Positions 31,906 through 40,045 of a DNA stretch of 64,000 bases are shown one piece after another. The notes under the pieces were generated by a model. The model worked only from the letters and a program-made list of their open reading frames with translations. It was not told the DNA's origin and did no database searches. A program made the position numbers and the translations under genes. The DNA lies in assembly GCA_017558145.1 (NCBI GenBank), contig JAFYWF010000076.1, positions 1-64,000 on the forward strand, written 5' to 3'. The DNA is from Lachnospiraceae bacterium. Lineage in GTDB: Bacteria > Bacillota > Clostridia > Lachnospirales > Lachnospiraceae. How positions within the stretch are numbered: position 1 is the stretch's first letter; every line of letters begins with the position of its first letter.

Positions 31906-32415
31906 ATGGAAGAAAGATTTCAAGTGGGTGTAATTACATCGACACATGGTATTAAGGGAGAAGTAAAGGTTTTCCCTACCACAGATGATGCCAGACGATT
32001 TAAGAAAAATATGGAAATAATTCTCGATACAGGAAAAGAAGATATTCTTTTAACAGTAGAGAGTGTAAAATTCTTTAAACAGTTTGTAATTTTAAAGTTT
32101 AAAGGAATAGATAATATTAATGATATTGAAAAATATAAAACCAAATCCTTGTATGTTACAAGAGCAAATGCCGTAAGACTGAAAAAAGATGAGTATTTTA
32201 TTGCAGATCTTATAGGAATAGATGTATGGGAAGATAATGGTGAAAAATTAGGTATCTTTAAAGATGTCATAGAGACAGGTGCTAATGATGTATACGTAAT
32301 TACATTAGAGGACGAAAAAGAATTGTTGCTTCCTGCTATTAAGGAATGTATCTTAGATGTTGATGTTGAAAATAGAAAAATGACAGTTCATGTAATGGAT
32401 GGTTTAAGGGATTAA
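31906..32415 (+). CDS. rimM: Ribosome maturation factor RimM
   Basis: 169 residues. N-terminal beta-barrel (FQVGVITSTHGIKGEVKVFPTTDDARRF) and C-terminal PRC barrel (IADLIGIDVWEDNGEKLGIFKDVIETGANDVYVI... LLPAIKECILDVD). It binds S19 in the 30S head and helps its maturation. It is preceded by the terminator/antiterminator element and followed by trmD, the conserved order. Confidence 0.96.
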   Translation: MEERFQVGVITSTHGIKGEVKVFPTTDDARRFKKNMEIILDTGKEDILLTVESVKFFKQFVILKFKGIDNINDIEKYKTKSLYVTRANAVRLKKDEYFIADLIGIDVWEDNGEKLGIFKDVIETGANDVYVITLEDEKELLLPAIKECILDVDVENRKMTVHVMDGLRD

Positions 32416-32477
32416 TTTATCCATAAAATTTGTTATTTCAATCATATTAACAATAAAGAAGCAGAATGGAGATATCA

Positions 32478-33275
32478 ATGAATTTTCATATACTTACTTT
32501 ATTCCCGGAAATGGTATTGCAGGGATTGAATACCAGTATTATAGGCCGTGCCTGTGAAAAAGGTTTGTTGTCTATTAATGCTGTAAATATTAGAGATTTT
32601 ACCACGGATAAGCATAAAAAAGTGGATGATTATACCTATGGCGGAGGTGCAGGTATGTTGATGCAGGCTCAGCCGGTGTATGATTCCTACCAACATGTTG
32701 TTAACAACATGAAGACAAGGCAACGTCCCAGAGTGATTTATGTGACACCGCAAGGGAGAGTGTTTAATCAAGCCATGGCTAAAGAAATGGCAATGGAACA
32801 TGATTTGATTTTTTTATGTGGTCATTATGAAGGTATAGATGAAAGAGTATTAGAAGAAATCGTTACAGATTATGTGTCTATTGGTGATTATGTATTGACG
32901 GGAGGAGAACTTCCGGCAATGGTTATGATTGATTCTATATCCAGGATGGTTCCAGGTGTTTTGAGTAATCAGGAATCAGGAGAAACAGAGTCATTTAGCG
33001 GCAATTTATTGGAATATCCACAATATTCTCGTCCTGAAGAATGGAATGGAAAAAAAGTACCTGAGATTTTGCTTAGCGGTCATCATAAAAAAATAGAGGA
33101 ATGGCGATTGGAGCAATCAATTCAGCGTACAAAGGAAAGACGTCCTGATTTATATGAAAAGTATGTGGAAGAACAAAGAAGATTAGAAGCTTTAAATCCC
33201 AAAAAGAAGAGAAAATATAAAAGAAATTTAAAAATACAATCAGAAAATCAGGTAAGTAAAAATCAAGAAGAATAA
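32478..33275 (+). CDS. trmD: tRNA (guanine-N1)-methyltransferase TrmD
   Basis: 265 residues. A SPOUT enzyme that makes m1G37 with SAM and prevents frameshifting. MNFHILTLFPEM, DDYTYGGGAGMLMQ, LCGHYEGIDERV and the knot region SIGDYVLTGGELPAMVMIDS are all intact. A Lys/Arg-rich tail (KKKRKYKRNLK) makes it about 20 residues longer than usual. ATG 32478 is used because GGAG lies 8 nt upstream. Confidence 0.96.
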   Translation: MNFHILTLFPEMVLQGLNTSIIGRACEKGLLSINAVNIRDFTTDKHKKVDDYTYGGGAGMLMQAQPVYDSYQHVVNNMKTRQRPRVIYVTPQGRVFNQAMAKEMAMEHDLIFLCGHYEGIDERVLEEIVTDYVSIGDYVLTGGELPAMVMIDSISRMVPGVLSNQESGETESFSGNLLEYPQYSRPEEWNGKKVPEILLSGHHKKIEEWRLEQSIQRTKERRPDLYEKYVEEQRRLEALNPKKKRKYKRNLKIQSENQVSKNQEE

Positions 33276-33330
33276 TGGGAAAGAGCATAAAAAAGTGGTA
33301 TATTTTTGATATATTATGCTTGAAAAAAGC

Positions 33331-33359
33331 TTGATTTATTAAATAACCCATGATATACT
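33331..33359 (+). promoter_or_regulatory. Promoter of rplS
   Basis: TTGATT at 33331-33336 and TATACT at 33354-33359 are 17 bp apart. The transcript would start near 33366 and give rplS its own supply independent of trmD. Confidence 0.65.
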
Positions 33360-33365
33360 ATTACA

Positions 33366-33432
33366 GTTGTTAAGAATCGATGGTCCTCTGTTGCAATCTG
33401 CATTAAGAACATCCAGAGAAAAGGAGAAAGAC
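33366..33432 (+). ncRNA. rplS 5' leader, possible L19 autoregulatory structure
   Basis: The leader forms a CTCTG/CAGAG-closed stem around GTTGCAATCTGCATTAAGAA just upstream of the ribosome site AAAAGGAG. Its place matches L19 leaders known in low-GC Gram-positives, but I cannot confirm the consensus by eye. Confidence 0.35.
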
Positions 33433-33780
33433 ATGAACGAAATTATCAGAAGTATCGAAGCAGAACAGTTAAGAACTGACGTTGCAGAATTTGCAGTAGG
33501 TGATACTGTAAAAGTTTACGGTAAAATCAAAGAAGGAAACCGAGAAAGAATCCAGGTATTTGAAGGTATCGTGTTAAAAAGACAGGGTGGAAGCAATAGA
33601 GAAACTTTCACAGTAAGAAAAATGTCTAACGGCGTTGGTGTAGAAAAAACTTGGCCATTACACTCCCCTAACGTAGAAAAAATCGAAGTTGTTAGAAGAG
33701 GTAAAGTAAGAAGAGCTAAATTGAACTACTTAAGAGAAAGAGTAGGAAAACGTGCTAAAGTTAAAGAATTAGTAAGATAA
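33433..33780 (+). CDS. rplS: 50S ribosomal protein L19
   Basis: 115 residues ([78 protein letters not shown]). It sits at the 30S-50S interface. Start 33433 follows AAAAGGAGAAAGAC; upstream in-frame codons belong to the leader. A terminator follows. Confidence 0.97.
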   Translation: MNEIIRSIEAEQLRTDVAEFAVGDTVKVYGKIKEGNRERIQVFEGIVLKRQGGSNRETFTVRKMSNGVGVEKTWPLHSPNVEKIEVVRRGKVRRAKLNYLRERVGKRAKVKELVR

Positions 33781-33806
33781 TCTAATAATTTACACGAAAG
33801 TTCATG

Positions 33807-33840
33807 GGCTGTCACAATTAAGTGGCAGCCTGTTTCTTTT
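33807..33840 (+). terminator. Terminator after rplS
   Basis: GGCTGTCAC pairs with GTGGCAGCC (one G-U) around AATTAA, followed by TGTTTCTTTTTT. Confidence 0.85.
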
Positions 33841-33883
33841 TTGAAATTATCGTGCTATACTCTACAAGAGGTGTTAAATACAT

Positions 33884-34462
33884 ATGAGAAGTAGAAAAGG
33901 ATTAAGTTTTTCGCGTAAAAGAAGAAACATGAGTACTCATGTAATGAAAGAAATCATGAGTTGGAGTGCTCACATTTTAGTGGCAATTTTTTTCGCCTTT
34001 GTATTAGTTTTTTTTGTAGGAATGCGGACCAGTGTCATTGGTGTGTCCATGGAAAATACTTTATATAATGGTCAACAGGTTTTAGTAAACAGATTATCTT
34101 ATTTGATTTTTGGACCTAAGGAAGGTGATATTATTGTATTTACTCCGAATGGTAATAGAAATACTCATTTTTATGTAAAAAGAGTAGTTGCGACTCCTGG
34201 AGATACTATTAGTATTAAAGATGGAAAGTTGTATGTGAATAATACAATTTCTGATTATGGTTATGATAAAATAATGGATGAAGGTATCCTTGAAAATGAG
34301 TTAACCTTAGATGCAGGAGAGTATTTTGTTATGGGAGATAATTGTAATAATAGTGAGGATAGTCGTTCGGGGAATATAGGTCCTGTATCTAAGGAAATGA
34401 TAGAAGGAAAAGCCTGGTTTGCATTAGGAAAAGGCGTTTCTTATTCTGGTTTTATAAAATAG
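33884..34462 (+). CDS. lepB: Signal peptidase I (first copy)
   Basis: 192 residues, SipS-type. A basic cytoplasmic N-terminus precedes one membrane helix (about 33-55). The catalytic Ser is in VIGVSMENTL, the catalytic Lys in FYVKRVVATPGD, and GEYFVMGDNCNNSEDSR is the conserved box D/E region. It cleaves signal peptides of exported proteins on the outer face. An extended -10 (TGCTATACT, 33853-33861) lies upstream. It is separated from the second copy by rbgA. Confidence 0.93.
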   Translation: MRSRKGLSFSRKRRNMSTHVMKEIMSWSAHILVAIFFAFVLVFFVGMRTSVIGVSMENTLYNGQQVLVNRLSYLIFGPKEGDIIVFTPNGNRNTHFYVKRVVATPGDTISIKDGKLYVNNTISDYGYDKIMDEGILENELTLDAGEYFVMGDNCNNSEDSRSGNIGPVSKEMIEGKAWFALGKGVSYSGFIK

Positions 34463-34478
34463 AAGGGAAGAATGTAAC

Positions 34479-35324
34479 ATGAATTATCAGTGGTATCCCG
34501 GTCATATGACAAAAGCAAAGCGTATGATGCAGGAGGACATTAAGTTAATAGATTTATTGATAGAATTGGTAGATGCGAGAGTTCCGTTAAGCAGTCGAAA
34601 TCCTGATATTGACAAGTTGGGGGCAAATAAAGGGAGAATGGTACTGTTAAATAAATCTGATTTAGCAGATCCAAAAGGAAATCAGGCGTGGATGGAATAT
34701 TTTAAGAGTCAGGGAATTACGGTTTTAGAAATTAATTCCAGGACCGGTAGCGGATTAAAATCTATCCAGAATGCAGTAAATGAAGCTTGTAAGGAAAAAA
34801 GGGAAAGAGATAAAAAACGAGGAATTTTAAATCGTCCTATCAGGGCGATGGTTGTAGGAATTCCAAATGTAGGAAAATCTACGTTTATTAATGCTTATGC
34901 AGGAAAAGCATGTACAAAGACAGGAAATAAACCTGGGGTTACAAAGGGAAAACAGTGGATTCGTTTAGGAAAGGGATTAGAACTTTTAGATACACCGGGA
35001 ATTTTATGGCCTAAATTTGAAGACCAGGAAGTAGGAATGCGCCTTGCATTTATTGGTTCCATTAATGATGAAATTTTAATTGAAGATGAATTAGCGATTG
35101 ATTTGATTAAATATTTGAAAGAGAGATATCCGTTGGCGATTGAAAAACGCTTTCAAATTGAAGAGAATGAAGATCCTGTTATGACATTGGAACAGATTGC
35201 AAAAGTAAGAGGATGTTATAAGAAAGGACAGGAAATTGATTATACAAAAGCAGCCTCTATATTGATGGATGAATTTAGAGCCGGAAAATTAGGAAAAATG
35301 ACTTTAGAATATCCTGTAATGTAA
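34479..35324 (+). CDS. rbgA: Ribosome biogenesis GTPase RbgA (YlqF)
   Basis: 281 residues, a circularly permuted GTPase needed for late 50S assembly. WYPGHMTKAKRMM is N-terminal. G4 (NKSDL, near 58) comes before G1 (GIPNVGKST, near 127) and G3 (LDTPGILWP), the permuted order. The C-terminal domain has the family ANTAR-like helices. It starts 16 nt after the first lepB with AGAAGGG upstream. Confidence 0.96.
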   Translation: MNYQWYPGHMTKAKRMMQEDIKLIDLLIELVDARVPLSSRNPDIDKLGANKGRMVLLNKSDLADPKGNQAWMEYFKSQGITVLEINSRTGSGLKSIQNAVNEACKEKRERDKKRGILNRPIRAMVVGIPNVGKSTFINAYAGKACTKTGNKPGVTKGKQWIRLGKGLELLDTPGILWPKFEDQEVGMRLAFIGSINDEILIEDELAIDLIKYLKERYPLAIEKRFQIEENEDPVMTLEQIAKVRGCYKKGQEIDYTKAASILMDEFRAGKLGKMTLEYPVM

Positions 35325-35367
35325 AATGTCTGAAAGCTTGAAATAAGGCGAGAGGAAAGATTTTTAA

Positions 35368-35907
35368 ATGAAAAGTATATTAAAAGAAATTTTAAGTACC
35401 AGTGTATATCTATTGGTGGTTTTATTAATCACTTATTTTATTGTAAATTTTGTGGGGCAGAGAACACAGGTAGTAGGAAGTTCCATGGAAAGTACCTTAA
35501 GTAATGGAGATAATTTGATTGTAGATAAAATTACATATCGTTTTCAAGATCCGGAACGATATGACATCATAGTATTTCCTTATCAGTATGAAAAAAATAC
35601 GTACTATATCAAACGTATTATTGGTATGCCGGGGGAACGTGTTCGTATTGATGGTGAAGGCATTATCTATATTAATGGTAAAGAATTAAATGAGTATTAT
35701 GGGAAGGAAATTATTGTAGATCCTGGAATTGCAAGTCAGGAGATTGTATTGGGAATGGATGAGTACTTTGTTATGGGAGATAATCGTAATAATAGTACGG
35801 ATAGCAGAGATTCCATGGTTGGAAATATTCATAAAAAAGATATTTTAGGAAGGGCTTGGTTACGAATTTGGCCATTATATAAATTTGAACTATTGGAACA
35901 TCAGTAA
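35368..35907 (+). CDS. lepB: Signal peptidase I (second copy)
   Basis: 179 residues. One N-terminal membrane helix (about 12-30), Ser in VVGSSMESTL, Lys in YYIKRIIGMPGE, and MDEYFVMGDNRNNSTDSRD. Clearly paralogous to the copy at 33884 but with a standard SipS N-terminus. It starts 43 nt after rbgA with GAGAGGAAAG upstream. Two copies may divide substrates, for instance growth and sporulation. Confidence 0.94.
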   Translation: MKSILKEILSTSVYLLVVLLITYFIVNFVGQRTQVVGSSMESTLSNGDNLIVDKITYRFQDPERYDIIVFPYQYEKNTYYIKRIIGMPGERVRIDGEGIIYINGKELNEYYGKEIIVDPGIASQEIVLGMDEYFVMGDNRNNSTDSRDSMVGNIHKKDILGRAWLRIWPLYKFELLEHQ

Positions 35908-36059
35908 AGATTGTTGTTTACAGAAGGAATGGAATTGGTGCGTACAAAATGGATGTATCAATTCCATTACTTTTATCGTAGTAAAATGTGAGAAAGATAG
36001 TGTAATAATAAAGATTATATTTATTTGAACTGGTTTTTACGAAAGGATGGAATATTAAT

Positions 36060-36815
36060 ATGGAAGAAAAAATAGGAGTTATAAAAGATATATTTGCAAA
36101 TGCACCAGTGGAGAAATTATCTGTTATTATTGAGAAGTATAAATCGGATACTAGAGCAGGTGTAAAAAAAGAAATTGAAAAAGCATATAAAAAAATAGCA
36201 GCCTGGGAAAAAGAAAAAGAAAGAATTGATGGCTTGTGGAAGTATGAAAGGGAATATGCCTCCTATGGTTATGTTTGTGGAATTGATGAGGTAGGAAGAG
36301 GACCACTTGCCGGTCCTGTGGTAGCAGGAGCAGTTATTTTACCTAAAGACTGTGATATTTTATACATTAATGATTCCAAAAAACTTTCAGAAAAGAAAAG
36401 AGAAGAGTTATATGATATTATCATGGAAAAAGCAGTGGCAGTAGGCTTAGGATATGCCAGTCCACAGCGTATTGATGAGATTAATATTTTACAGGCAACC
36501 TATGAAGCTATGCGAGAAGCTATCAGAAATTTGACAGTTTCACCCGATATATTATTAAACGATGCAGTTACTATTCCGGAAGTGACTGTAAAACAGATTC
36601 CTATTATTAAAGGAGATGCTAAGAGTGTATCTATTGGAGCGGCTAGTATTATAGCAAAAGTAACTAGAGATAGACTAATGGTAGAATATGATAAGGTGTT
36701 TCCGGAATATGGATTTGCATCCAACAAAGGATATGGTGCGGCGTTACATATTGAAGCATTAAAAAAATACGGACCGACTCCGATTCATAGGAGAACTTTT
36801 ATCAAAAATTTTTAA
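36060..36815 (+). CDS. rnhB: Ribonuclease HII
   Basis: 251 residues. The catalytic start of the domain GIDEVGRGPLAGPVVAGAVILP is near 75-95, with NDSKKLSEKKRE, DAVTIPE and SIIAKVTRDR following. An N-terminal extension of about 70 helical residues, present in Firmicute RnhB, precedes the domain. It removes RNA from RNA/DNA hybrids and single ribonucleotides. GAAAGGATGG is upstream; 150 nt separate it from lepB. The next gene starts 12 nt after its stop. Confidence 0.96.
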   Translation: MEEKIGVIKDIFANAPVEKLSVIIEKYKSDTRAGVKKEIEKAYKKIAAWEKEKERIDGLWKYEREYASYGYVCGIDEVGRGPLAGPVVAGAVILPKDCDILYINDSKKLSEKKREELYDIIMEKAVAVGLGYASPQRIDEINILQATYEAMREAIRNLTVSPDILLNDAVTIPEVTVKQIPIIKGDAKSVSIGAASIIAKVTRDRLMVEYDKVFPEYGFASNKGYGAALHIEALKKYGPTPIHRRTFIKNF

Positions 36816-36827
36816 TGGCGGTAATCT

Positions 36828-38489
36828 ATGGCAATTGATTTATTGAATTCCTTTTTGCAAAGAGGACAAAATGTATCTACAAATTCCCAAAGTGCATCTA
36901 ACATAAATGTACAAAATTTGCCTCAAAATATACAGGTTATGCGTGCAATCAAGGCATTGCAAGCGGGACAAACGTTACGTGGGGAGATTATCTCTGTAAA
37001 AGGAGATGAGGTAAGGTTAGCAATTATGAAAGATGTGTTGATTGATGCCAAGTTGGCTGGAAATATGCAGCTGACAGAAGGGGTTACTATGCCCTTTCAG
37101 GTAAAAGCCAATAATAGTAATGGTCTATCATTAATTCCATTATTTACGAATATTGCGTCAGATCCTAATGTGATGAAAGCATTGGAAATGGCAAAGTTAC
37201 CAATCAATGAGAGAAGTATGGAGATGGTACAGAGCTTGATGGAAAAAGGAATGCCAATTGACAAGCAAAGTCTACAAGAGACTTATCGCGAAGTACTTTC
37301 TTTAAAAGACACGCCGGTAAAGGACATCATTTCTTTGAAACAATTACAATTACCTGTCAATCGAGAAAATGCAAATCAGCTGTCTGCTTATGAAAATAAT
37401 CAACATTATTTAAAAGATACATTTAGCGATATGGGAAAAGTGTTTGCAAATCAGTTTGAGGAATTGGTTTTGGCAGGGAAAACTCAAGAAGTACAAGAAA
37501 TTCTTGGAAAATTGGAAGTCTTATTTCGACCTATAGTGGAGAACGGAATAAAGCAAGATGAAAATATTTTTATACGAAAAGAAGATGGTGGACTTGAAGG
37601 AGCAAAAACAATACCTGATGAAAATATGGTTTTAAGACAAACAATAGAAACGACTGTGAGTGGACAAGTGGGTGATATCAAGGATACACAAGTGCCTAAA
37701 ACAGCAATGCCGGAAGTATTTGGGAAAGTCATAGAAGATATTCCGCCCAAAACATTACAGTCGGAGGAAGAAAAACAAACAAAAGAGTTAAGTATTTCTA
37801 TTAAAAATAATCCATGGGAAGAATTATTAAATCATCTTGGAAAAGAAAAAGAGTCAGGGAAAATATCTCGGATGTTTGAAAAAATATGGAATAAAGAAAT
37901 TAGAAATCATTGGTTGATGGAACCGGAAACTTTGAAGGATAAAAATCAGGTAAAATCATATTATGAAAATTTGGAATCGCAGATACGACAACTTGAAAAA
38001 ATTTTAGAAGATACCAATCTTTCGAAAAGTCCCATTGCAAAGTTGATCCAAAATACATCATCTAATTTAGATTTTATGAATCAGCTGAATCAAATGCATG
38101 CTTACATTCAGTTACCTTTGAAAATGAGTCATCAAAATGCCAAAGGAGAATTATATGTATTCTCTAACAAAAAAAATCTTACAAAGCAGAATGGGAAAGT
38201 TACTGCTCTATTGCATTTGGACATGGAATTTTTAGGGAAAATGGATATTTATGTAGCTTTGGAAAATAGTAATGTAAGTACTAATTTTTACTTGGAAAAA
38301 GAAGAGTATTTGGAATTGATTGAAAGTCATATGGAGTTATTAACAGCCAGATTGGAAAAAAGAGGTTATAGCTGTTCTGTGAAAGCGACACTTCGAAATG
38401 AGGAGGAAGGTTCCGTAATGAAAATGATAGAAAAGCAACAAGGGCAGGCTGTTTTACTATCTACACAGGCTTTTGATGTACGTGCATAA
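36828..38489 (+). CDS. YlqG-like protein with FliK-type C-terminal domain
   Basis: 553 residues. The N-terminal part is low in aromatic residues with an OB-like segment (LQAGQTLRGEIISVKGDEVRLAI). A long central region is variable and polar. The last 90 residues (LYVFSNKKNLTKQNGKVTALLHLDMEFLGKMDIYVALENSNVSTNFYLEKEEYLELIESHMELLTARLEKRGYSC) resemble the hook-length-control (FliK) C-terminal domain. The order rnhB, this gene, YlqH matches ylqG-ylqH of Bacillus. No flagellar genes are nearby; function is not known. Confidence 0.65.
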   Translation: MAIDLLNSFLQRGQNVSTNSQSASNINVQNLPQNIQVMRAIKALQAGQTLRGEIISVKGDEVRLAIMKDVLIDAKLAGNMQLTEGVTMPFQVKANNSNGLSLIPLFTNIASDPNVMKALEMAKLPINERSMEMVQSLMEKGMPIDKQSLQETYREVLSLKDTPVKDIISLKQLQLPVNRENANQLSAYENNQHYLKDTFSDMGKVFANQFEELVLAGKTQEVQEILGKLEVLFRPIVENGIKQDENIFIRKEDGGLEGAKTIPDENMVLRQTIETTVSGQVGDIKDTQVPKTAMPEVFGKVIEDIPPKTLQSEEEKQTKELSISIKNNPWEELLNHLGKEKESGKISRMFEKIWNKEIRNHWLMEPETLKDKNQVKSYYENLESQIRQLEKILEDTNLSKSPIAKLIQNTSSNLDFMNQLNQMHAYIQLPLKMSHQNAKGELYVFSNKKNLTKQNGKVTALLHLDMEFLGKMDIYVALENSNVSTNFYLEKEEYLELIESHMELLTARLEKRGYSCSVKATLRNEEEGSVMKMIEKQQGQAVLLSTQAFDVRA

Positions 38490-38501
38490 GGGAAAGGTGA
38501 T

Positions 38502-38786
38502 TTGATGGATAGAAAGCAGGAAACAAAAGTAAAACAAGCGATAGCATTGGAATATGATCCTACGGAAGATGCTCCAAAGGTCATTGCTTCAGGAAGAGGA
38601 GTACTGGCTGAACGTATTGTGGAAAAAGCCAAAGAAGCACAGGTTCCGATTCATCAGGATAGTAAATTAGCAAATACGTTGTCACGATTAGAAATTGGGG
38701 AAATGATACCACCGGAATTATATGAAGTGGTAGCAGAAATTTTAGTTTTTGTAGATGCTATGGATAAAATAAAAAGTAAAATGTAG
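38502..38786 (+). CDS. YlqH-like FlhB C-domain homolog
   Basis: 94 residues similar to the cytoplasmic domain of the type III export switch FlhB (ALEYDPTEDAPKVIASGRGVLAERIVEKAKEAQVPIHQDSKLANTLSRLEIGEMIPPELYEVVAEILVFV). The self-cleaving NPTH of FlhB is replaced by DPTE, so cleavage is not expected. No membrane part. It starts 12 nt after the FliK-like gene, which pairs a substrate-specificity-switch receptor with its classic partner. Confidence 0.85.
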   Translation: MMDRKQETKVKQAIALEYDPTEDAPKVIASGRGVLAERIVEKAKEAQVPIHQDSKLANTLSRLEIGEMIPPELYEVVAEILVFVDAMDKIKSKM

Positions 38787-38812
38787 GATGTATAGGAGAG
38801 AAGTCGGGAAGG

Positions 38813-39166
38813 ATGAAGATGAATAAGAGAAAAACCGGAACGGCTTATGAAATCATTGCTGCAGAATATTTGAAAAAGCAGGGAATGCAAATTTTGGAAA
38901 TGAACTATATGGCTTCTCGAGGTGAGATAGATATTATAGGGAAGCAATCGGAAATGCTAATATTTATAGAGGTAAAATATCGCAAGAACGCTTCCTATGG
39001 ACATCCTTGGGAAGCGATTTCAATAGAAAAACAAAGAAAGATTTGCTATGCTGCAAAACAATATATCTTTATGAAGCAGTGGAAAAAGCAGATTCGCTTT
39101 GATGTAGTTAGTATTTGTGGAAATGATATTTTTTGGTTTCCTAATGCTTTTGAAGGTAAAATATAG
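38813..39166 (+). CDS. YraN family (UPF0102) endonuclease-like protein
   Basis: 117 residues. RKTGTAYEIIAAEYLKKQGMQILEMNYMASRGEIDIIGKQSEMLIFIEVKYRK carries the nuclease-fold GEID...xEVKxR signature. Usually encoded after rnhB in Firmicutes. It is slightly short at the C-terminus (KQIRFDVVSICGNDIFWFPNAFE). GGAAGGATGA precedes the start. Probable DNA-processing role; no established reaction. Confidence 0.9.
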   Translation: MKMNKRKTGTAYEIIAAEYLKKQGMQILEMNYMASRGEIDIIGKQSEMLIFIEVKYRKNASYGHPWEAISIEKQRKICYAAKQYIFMKQWKKQIRFDVVSICGNDIFWFPNAFEGKI

Positions 39167-39294
39167 TAGAAATTTAAAGAAATCTTAATAATTGTATTAT
39201 CTTTCTCTTAAAGAAGTAGGTTTAATATGGTAATCAGAAATAGGAGAAAAATAAGAGAAAGAGACGAATAACAAGAACAAATGGGGGAAAAGAA

Positions 39295-39987
39295 ATGTAC
39301 AATATCTTAGTATGTGATGATGAACGGGAAATTGTAGATGCTATTGAAATTTATTTAATGCAGGAAGGGTATCAAGTGTTTAAGGCCTATGATGGAGAAG
39401 GTGCCATTGAGGTATTGAAGAAACAGGAAATCCATTTGTTAATTATGGATATCATGATGCCGAAATTAGATGGTATTAGAGCTACCATGAAAATCAGAGA
39501 AAATTTTAGTATACCTATTATTTTTCTATCTGCAAAATCCCAGGATGCTGACAAGATTTTAGGATTAAATATCGGAGCGGATGATTATGTTACAAAGCCA
39601 TTTAATCCATTAGAACTGGTTGCCAGGGTAAAATCTCAGTTGAGACGTTATACACAATTGGGAAATATGGCACAAGAAAGTAATATGATTTATAAAACAG
39701 GGGAGCTGATAATCAATGACGAAACTAAAGAGGTGATGGTCGATGGCGAATCAGTTCGTTTAACACCGATTGAATATAATATTTTATTGTTGTTGGTTAA
39801 AAACCAAGGACGCGTATATTCTATTGAACAGATTTATGAAAATATATGGGAAGAAGAGGCCATTGGTGCAGATAATACGGTAGCGGTACATATTCGACAT
39901 ATTCGAGAAAAAATAGAAATTAATCCAAAAGAACCCAAATATTTAAAAGTGGTATGGGGTGTTGGATACAAAATAGAAAAAATATAA
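39295..39987 (+). CDS. OmpR-family response regulator (VanR-like)
   Basis: 230 residues. Receiver (about 1-118) with VCDDE, Asp in LLIMDIMMPKLDG and FLSAKSQ, and a winged helix (about 135-228) ending VVWGVGYKIEKI. GGGGGAAAAGAA precedes ATG. The AT-rich leader 39167-39294 has repeated TTTAAAG/ATCTTAA elements that could be autoregulatory. The paired kinase follows 58 nt later. Confidence 0.93.
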   Translation: MYNILVCDDEREIVDAIEIYLMQEGYQVFKAYDGEGAIEVLKKQEIHLLIMDIMMPKLDGIRATMKIRENFSIPIIFLSAKSQDADKILGLNIGADDYVTKPFNPLELVARVKSQLRRYTQLGNMAQESNMIYKTGELIINDETKEVMVDGESVRLTPIEYNILLLLVKNQGRVYSIEQIYENIWEEEAIGADNTVAVHIRHIREKIEINPKEPKYLKVVWGVGYKIEKI

Positions 39988-40045
39988 ATGTATCGTCATT
40001 TTTATGGCAGATAAAAACTGTATTGTGATACGAAGGGAGAAGGTT

